DNA from: Fidelibacterota bacterium
Lineage (GTDB): Bacteria > Fidelibacterota > Marinisomatia > Marinisomatales > CAZVFT01
Reading direction: 5' to 3'
Assembly (NCBI GenBank): GCA_014381485.1
Contig: JACNLN010000076.1
Coordinates: 1 to 9,358, forward strand
DNA: 9,358 nt
Positions 5,447 to 9,358 of this stretch are shown piece by piece; within the stretch, counting starts at the first letter, position 1; every line of letters begins with the position of its first letter. The notes under the pieces were generated by a model. It made no database searches, had not been told where the DNA came from, and saw only the letters and a list, made by a program, of their open reading frames with translations. The translations under genes were made by a program, and so were the position numbers.

Positions 5447-7534
5447 ATGATCAAGTCAATGAGACAGCCAACTCTTGAGACGCTGGGACTGGGAACCGTT
5501 CTTGAAATCTTTCAGCGTGGACAGATGCCGGTGAATACCCATGATCTGGTAGAACAGGTTTTTGGCAATTCAGAAAGTCGAGGATCATTGGTAATCTCAG
5601 GAGTTAATGGAATTGTTGGTGCTGGCAAAGCGATGCAGCTCAGCTCGAGATTGGAGCAATTTGGAGTGGGCATCGTAGGGTTGGACTTTCCGGGCACACC
5701 CGATGGAGTAGGGAGACAGTACCAGGGGTTGGTCAGAGCTTTTGGCAAGAAAAGAGCCGATAAAGTTATGGCAAATATCATCCAGTTAACCTATGATGGA
5801 GTTCACCTGCCTTCCGAACTCAATGAATTGCAACCCCGGTTTCTTTTGGAAGCCATTCCAGAAATTCTTGACATCAAAAAAGCCCATTACAAACTCTTCA
5901 GGGGAATCTTTCCGGAAATAGAAATCCGATCGGTTACCTCAGGATTTCCAAGCTCAGAACTGGGAGTCGGTATTGCCCATCCAGCCTTTCCGCACGAAAT
6001 AAACAAAGTCTGGGAAGTTGTTGAACCTGAACCTTCTCCCATCACACAACTTTTCTGGGCTCTGGGACTCATTCCGATATCAGTCAGTGACCATTGGTCC
6101 TTCATCCTGGATGTGCTGTTCTGTGGTATAACACTGGCAGGATTGCGATATCACAATGCGACAAATATGCCATTCTGGAAAATAGACAAGTACATCAGAA
6201 AAATTATTGGACCCAATCCATTTAGAGCACATGATGTTATTGGTGCGAAGGGAGCTAACTTCCTGACCTGGTCATGTCTCCATCACCTGGCAGAGAAATA
6301 TGGGGAACTGTTCAGACCCACAGTGGATCTTGTGGAACATAAGGAAAGTGGTCAAAACTGGTATCCGCCAAACCACTTCAGACCTGTAGTAAACTGGCAT
6401 CTGGAAGGTGATGAGGAAGAGGAGTTTCTGAGCTGGATCCAGGGGGCACTGTTTCAGATGGCAAGTCTCCTGCTGTACGAAAAGAGAGGTCATTTCTCCC
6501 ACATCAACGCTATTGGCGAGCTGTGTGCTCAGTTTCGTCGTGGCATTTTGGCTGTAATACGGGAAGCCGGTACTGACACGGCTGTCCGGAGAGTAGAAGC
6601 CTATCACAAATTGCATCCCGAAGCTGCAAAAAACACCTGGTATCCCAGCGTTTTCGAGGAGATGGAAAATCCTGAATGGCAGCAACTGTATGTCAATGCT
6701 GAACACGATGGAAAAGTGGGTGTCATCACAATTGGTCGCGAAAGCTACAACAGTGATGTAGATAGTGAACTGAACCGAGCTATTAACTGGCTCAAAGCAG
6801 AAAAAATCCTGAAGGTGATTGTTACAGGGGATTTTCATCTTTCCACTCAGATGGTCGGCGCGGATACAAACGAGTTCTTCCCAGCTCTGGACAATCGTGA
6901 TGAGGGATTCAGGATTTCAAGCAGCTGGTCTAAGACGGCTCGACGGCTTCATAATGAATTTCAGGTTTCCGTCGGTTATGTCAACGGCAAGCGCTGTTTG
7001 GGCGGGTTCTTAGAACTGTTTATGCACTGTCATTACCTGATTTCCAGAGATGATGCGGTACTGGGCATGCCGGAGGTAACTCTCCCGGTTGTTCCCGGGA
7101 TGGAGGGATGTCACTGGCCCTTCAGGAAAGCCAATCGTGAGGACTGGCCCAAACTTCTTCAGCTGCTGTTAAGTGGAAAATCTGTTGCTGCAGGGGAAAC
7201 AGTGGGCTGGCTCGTTGATTATGCAGCTCCGATGGAGGAGGCTCTGCAGACAGTCTGGAAGATTGTGACAGAAGGTGACCACGGTTTGCAGAGAAGACGG
7301 ATAGAGGAAGGTGTTCTAAAAGGAATTCCGTTAGATGTTCCTCTGTCAGATCCAGACAGTCCGGAGACTGAAGCAGCCAGGAAAGCCATTATGGAAACTG
7401 TCCAGAATTCCTGCGGTGTTGCTTTACCCGAAGCTCTCACTATTCAAGCCAGGCACTCAGCTGACTTTATGACTTCTGATACTTGTCGGCGAGGTGTGAT
7501 CGGTGCGGAGTTCAGTCGGGTAATGACTGTGTGA
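5447..7534 (+). CDS. 3-hydroxyacyl-CoA dehydrogenase / enoyl-CoA hydratase fusion protein
   Basis: The 695-residue cytoplasmic protein joins a 3-hydroxyacyl-CoA dehydrogenase (about 47-405) to a crotonase-fold enoyl-CoA hydratase (about 412-695). The NAD domain has an unusual glycine loop GVNGIVGAGKA (52-62) and Asp80 ending strand two. The catalytic pair is probably His178 and Glu190 in AHPAFPHEINKVWEVVE (177-193), with the 12-residue spacing of authentic enzymes. A two-part helical region follows. The hydratase half keeps GADTNEF (471-477), NGKRCLGGFLEL (513-524) and PEVTLPVVPG (542-551); Glu523 and Glu543 match the two catalytic glutamates. Dehydrogenase-first order is opposite to FadB but is known in archaeal crotonyl-CoA hydratase/3-hydroxybutyryl-CoA dehydrogenase fusions. 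With the adjacent thiolase it would carry out hydration, oxidation and thiolysis, or the reverse. The Asn of the classic NRLL segment appears as Asp222. Substrate length is unknown. Confidence 0.88.
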   Translation: MIKSMRQPTLETLGLGTVLEIFQRGQMPVNTHDLVEQVFGNSESRGSLVISGVNGIVGAGKAMQLSSRLEQFGVGIVGLDFPGTPDGVGRQYQGLVRAFGKKRADKVMANIIQLTYDGVHLPSELNELQPRFLLEAIPEILDIKKAHYKLFRGIFPEIEIRSVTSGFPSSELGVGIAHPAFPHEINKVWEVVEPEPSPITQLFWALGLIPISVSDHWSFILDVLFCGITLAGLRYHNATNMPFWKIDKYIRKIIGPNPFRAHDVIGAKGANFLTWSCLHHLAEKYGELFRPTVDLVEHKESGQNWYPPNHFRPVVNWHLEGDEEEEFLSWIQGALFQMASLLLYEKRGHFSHINAIGELCAQFRRGILAVIREAGTDTAVRRVEAYHKLHPEAAKNTWYPSVFEEMENPEWQQLYVNAEHDGKVGVITIGRESYNSDVDSELNRAINWLKAEKILKVIVTGDFHLSTQMVGADTNEFFPALDNRDEGFRISSSWSKTARRLHNEFQVSVGYVNGKRCLGGFLELFMHCHYLISRDDAVLGMPEVTLPVVPGMEGCHWPFRKANREDWPKLLQLLLSGKSVAAGETVGWLVDYAAPMEEALQTVWKIVTEGDHGLQRRRIEEGVLKGIPLDVPLSDPDSPETEAARKAIMETVQNSCGVALPEALTIQARHSADFMTSDTCRRGVIGAEFSRVMTV

Positions 7535-7725
7535 AATTGTAAGTGAAACCAAATAAAATAATTTCTAGAGAATAAACTCCCTGAACTCTCTATTGCTCTG
7601 TTTTACATTACCCATTGGTTAACAAACTCATTCCAGTAAGTAGTGAATTAAGAATTCAATATCCAAAGAGCATTAGAACTTAGAAGTTGATTGAAATCCA
7701 TCATTAATCAAACGTGATTTATAAG

Positions 7726-7769
7726 TGTCAAATAAAATGGAATATATTTTAATTTGGGTTGTCAAATAA
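7726..7769 (+). promoter_or_regulatory. Candidate promoter or operator region upstream of the sigma gene
   Basis: TGTCAAATAA occurs twice, at 7726-7735 and 7760-7769, 34 bases apart. The first copy is followed, 17 bases after TGTCAA, by TTAATTTG (7749-7756), one mismatch from the Bacteroidetes-type minus-7 element TAnnTTTG. An ECF sigma factor often controls its own operon, so the repeat may mark its recognition site or an operator. The evidence is only repetition and position. The rest of the 251-base spacer (7535-7785) is AT-rich and shows no gene. Confidence 0.25.
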
Positions 7770-7785
7770 GTAGAGACAGAAATCA

Positions 7786-8328
7786 TTGGAACAAAATGAA
7801 TACATCAAAAGAGCCTGTGAAGGGGATCATGCTGCCTTCAAAAAGTTGGTCAATATGCTTGAACCTGTAGTCGCATCTACGGTTACTGGAATGCTGGGTC
7901 AATGTCCTGAAGCAGAAGATGTTGGGCAGGAGACATTCATCCGCTTGTATTATTCTCTGGGAAAGTTTAAGGGGAAGTCTAAACTGAAAACGTATGTTAC
8001 AAGAATAGCCATAAACCTTTCAATAAATGAGTTAAAAAGACGAAAACGGAAGAATATTTTATTTGGCACACACCATGAAATACAGGATATCGGAGTAGAG
8101 GATTATACCATTGAACAAAAGGAAAAAAAGGCTGCTGTTCAATGGGCATTAAAAAAATTAAATGCCAAACACAGATCAGTAATCGTGTTGCGATTGATTG
8201 ATGGATATTCTGTTAAGGAAACGGCGGATATTCTAAACGTGCCGCAGGGGACTGTGTTGTCACGTCTTGCACGAGCACAGGAAAAATTAAAAGATATACT
8301 AACGCCAATAATAGGGATAAGAAAATGA
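7786..8328 (+). CDS. ECF-type RNA polymerase sigma factor (sigma-70 family)
   Basis: The 180-residue protein has only sigma regions 2 and 4, as in extracytoplasmic-function sigma factors. Region 2 includes AEDVGQETFIRLYYSL (43-58), which contacts core polymerase, and YVTRIAINLSINELKRRKR (70-88), which melts and reads the minus-10 element. Region 4 ends in the helix-turn-helix YSVKETADILNVPQGTVLSR (141-160), which reads the minus-35 element. The start is a rare TTG at 7786: an in-frame TAG lies 15 bases upstream, and the family's usual opening, here MEQNEYIKRACEGDHAAF, begins exactly at the TTG. The ribosome site (AGAGA) is weak, which would keep expression low. The end overlaps the next gene as ATGA, so sigma and its likely antagonist are translationally coupled. 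Family call is firm; the signal and targets are unknown. Confidence 0.93.
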   Translation: MEQNEYIKRACEGDHAAFKKLVNMLEPVVASTVTGMLGQCPEAEDVGQETFIRLYYSLGKFKGKSKLKTYVTRIAINLSINELKRRKRKNILFGTHHEIQDIGVEDYTIEQKEKKAAVQWALKKLNAKHRSVIVLRLIDGYSVKETADILNVPQGTVLSRLARAQEKLKDILTPIIGIRK

Positions 8329-8726
8329 AAAAATTAAAAGAACTGCTAATTCGTTCATTTGATGCAATAATAACATCTAATGAAAAAAAAGAACTGGAGA
8401 CGACTCTCAAGAATTCAGATGAATTAAGGCAAGAGAAAGACCTTCTTGAACAAATTAGAGATACAATTTCCAAAACAGGAATTGATTCTTTTCGTTTTGG
8501 ATTCGCAGATCGAGTCATCTACAGGTTAAACAATAATGATGTTTTATGGTTTGGCATACAACCTTTTGACCTTGTAGCCGTTTTCAAACCTGTGGGAATT
8601 GCTGCGGGAATGGCAGTCGTTGGGTTACTTATCTTTCAATTCAGTGTCGGGAATATTTTATCAATCGAATCACTCCTAGGCATTCCTGAATACACTGTTG
8701 AAAACTTTACTTACGCAGTACAATAA
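8325..8726 (+). CDS. Putative membrane anti-sigma factor, no zinc motif
   Basis: I do not recognise a named family. The 133-residue protein starts inside the sigma gene's stop codon (ATGA overlap). The N-terminal half (1-66) is charged and helical, with the FDAIITSNEKKELETTL stretch (12-28) resembling the cytoplasmic part of anti-sigma factors, where an acidic helix precedes ELExxL. The HxxxCxxC zinc motif of ZAS anti-sigma factors is absent; the protein has no cysteine at all. A single membrane segment spans about 81-108 (centred on GIAAGMAVVGLLIFQF), leaving a tail of about 25 residues outside. Position, coupling and topology suggest that it holds the upstream sigma factor at the inner membrane until a signal arrives. 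This is inference from context, not from a conserved domain. It could also be an unrelated membrane protein. Confidence 0.7.
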   Translation: MKKLKELLIRSFDAIITSNEKKELETTLKNSDELRQEKDLLEQIRDTISKTGIDSFRFGFADRVIYRLNNNDVLWFGIQPFDLVAVFKPVGIAAGMAVVGLLIFQFSVGNILSIESLLGIPEYTVENFTYAVQ

Positions 8727-8739
8727 TTAGGAGATAATT

Positions 8740-9126
8740 ATGCTACAGAGTAAATCAAAATCAATTATTATCATTGTCTCAACGTTGATATTAGGAGTTA
8801 TTATCGGGCTCACATCAGCACGGTTTCTTGTCCACAATCGGATAGAAAGACTTGCGGAAATGAGTCATTTGGAAGGATTCGTTAATGTGATGGAGAATAT
8901 TATTAAACCATCAGAGGATCAAGCCGAAGAGATTAGAGAAATTCTAACGAACCACCATAAGAGAATTAGTGAAATGAGAGAACAGCATATTGTAGAAATA
9001 CAGATTGTAATGGATTCTTTAAAAACAGATTTAAAACCCTATTTGACTGATAGACAACTTGAGCAAATTGAAAAAATGAGATCAAGAAATACAAAATTTG
9101 GAAAACCACATTTTGACGAACAATAA
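8740..9126 (+). CDS. Spy/CpxP-like membrane-anchored periplasmic protein
   Basis: The 128-residue protein has an N-terminal hydrophobic helix (about 9-30) after a short basic segment, typical of a signal anchor. The remainder is helical and highly charged. Near the end, LKPYLTDRQLEQIEKMR (98-114) resembles the LTxxQ motif of the Spy/CpxP and periplasmic heavy-metal-sensor families, and the upstream KPSEDQAEEIREIL (56-69) looks like a first copy. Such proteins sit in the periplasm as chaperone-like sensors of envelope or metal stress. AGGAG six bases before the ATG gives strong translation. The gene begins 13 bases after the anti-sigma candidate and is likely in the same operon, so it could help sense the stress that frees the sigma factor. 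Anchored form and family are moderately sure, ligand unknown. Confidence 0.72.
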   Translation: MLQSKSKSIIIIVSTLILGVIIGLTSARFLVHNRIERLAEMSHLEGFVNVMENIIKPSEDQAEEIREILTNHHKRISEMREQHIVEIQIVMDSLKTDLKPYLTDRQLEQIEKMRSRNTKFGKPHFDEQ

Positions 9127-9168
9127 CAAAATTTCCAAAATGAAAATATAATACAAAGGAACATACAC

Positions 9169-9358
9169 ATGAAATTCATCAAAATACCATTCTACTTATT
9201 ACTGGGATTGCAGACCTTAACTTTTGCTCAACAAATACACCCCGGTAAAACTCTCAACACAGGTATTTTATATGGGGTTGTGGTGGACTCTTCAAGTGGT
9301 ACGCCAATTCAATATGCATCTGTTTCAGTCGTAAGTATGCGAACGAACGAAATCGTAA
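9169..9358 (+). CDS. Secreted protein with carboxypeptidase-regulatory-like domain, probably outer-membrane receptor (partial)
   Basis: Sixty-three codons are visible before the window ends. They start with a Sec signal peptide (MKFIKIPFYLLLGLQTLTFA, 1-20), with likely cleavage near AQQ. A stretch around 33-60 reads ILYGVVVDSSSGTPIQYASV and continues to TNEIV, the classic beginning of a carboxypeptidase-regulatory-like (CarboxypepD_reg) beta-sandwich. In FCB bacteria this domain usually precedes a TonB-dependent or related outer-membrane beta-barrel. AAAGGA eight bases before the ATG is a good ribosome site. It lies 42 bases after the Spy/CpxP-like gene and is plausibly the last known member of the sigma operon, hence a likely target of that sigma factor. 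The barrel itself is outside the window, so its nature is inferred. Confidence 0.8.
   Translation, partial: MKFIKIPFYLLLGLQTLTFAQQIHPGKTLNTGILYGVVVDSSSGTPIQYASVSVVSMRTNEIV

Noticed and set aside
6272..6838. Minus-strand 188-codon frame
   Set aside because: It is wholly antisense to the fusion gene, whose motifs are clear on the plus strand.
7566..7592. Possible terminator after the fusion gene
   Set aside because: Only a 6-bp AT-rich stem (TAGAGA/TCTCTA) with a 15-base loop and no adjoining T run; too weak to call.

Overview
The window looks like chromosomal DNA of an anaerobic or facultative Gram-negative bacterium of the Fibrobacteres-Chlorobi-Bacteroidetes (FCB) superphylum, or a related lineage. 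The pointers are the right-hand end, where an ECF sigma factor, a small membrane anti-sigma-like protein, a Spy/CpxP-like protein and a secreted protein with a carboxypeptidase-regulatory-like repeat stand in a row, and the moderately AT-rich sequence with several kinds of short intergenic repeat. The lineage is inferred; no rRNA or marker gene is present.

Layout. (1) Bases 1-2570, minus strand: a molybdenum-hydroxylase maturation unit, read leftwards as mocA-like nucleotidyltransferase, yqeB-like (EF2563 family) protein and xdhC-like protein; the last runs off the left edge. No hydroxylase structural gene is visible. (2) Bases 2571-2901: divergent spacer holding an inverted pair of 8-bp-period repeats. 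(3) Bases 2902-3999, plus strand: a HisC-type PLP aminotransferase without other histidine genes. (4) Bases 4000-4235: spacer with a composite repeat, a GC-rich palindrome nested between TATACC/GGTATA repeats. (5) Bases 4236-7534, plus strand: a tightly coupled pair, a divergent thiolase followed by a 695-residue fusion of 3-hydroxyacyl-CoA dehydrogenase (N-terminal) and enoyl-CoA hydratase (C-terminal). (6) Bases 7535-7785: AT-rich spacer with a direct repeat upstream of the sigma gene. (7) Bases 7786-9358, plus strand: sigma factor, anti-sigma-like protein, Spy/CpxP-like protein and the start of a secreted, probably outer-membrane, protein.

How they may work together. The thiolase and the fusion supply hydration, NAD-dependent oxidation and thiolysis, the last three steps of beta-oxidation, or the same steps in reverse. 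The maturation genes would load molybdenum cofactor into a hydroxylase encoded elsewhere, perhaps just left of base 1. A link between these two modules is only suggested by proximity. The sigma module looks like a separate, self-contained envelope-response operon.

No mobile-element gene, CRISPR array, tRNA or rRNA was seen. The less ordinary content is the divergence of the two beta-oxidation enzymes, the zinc-motif-free anti-sigma candidate, and the fact that three successive spacers each carry a different short-period repeat.
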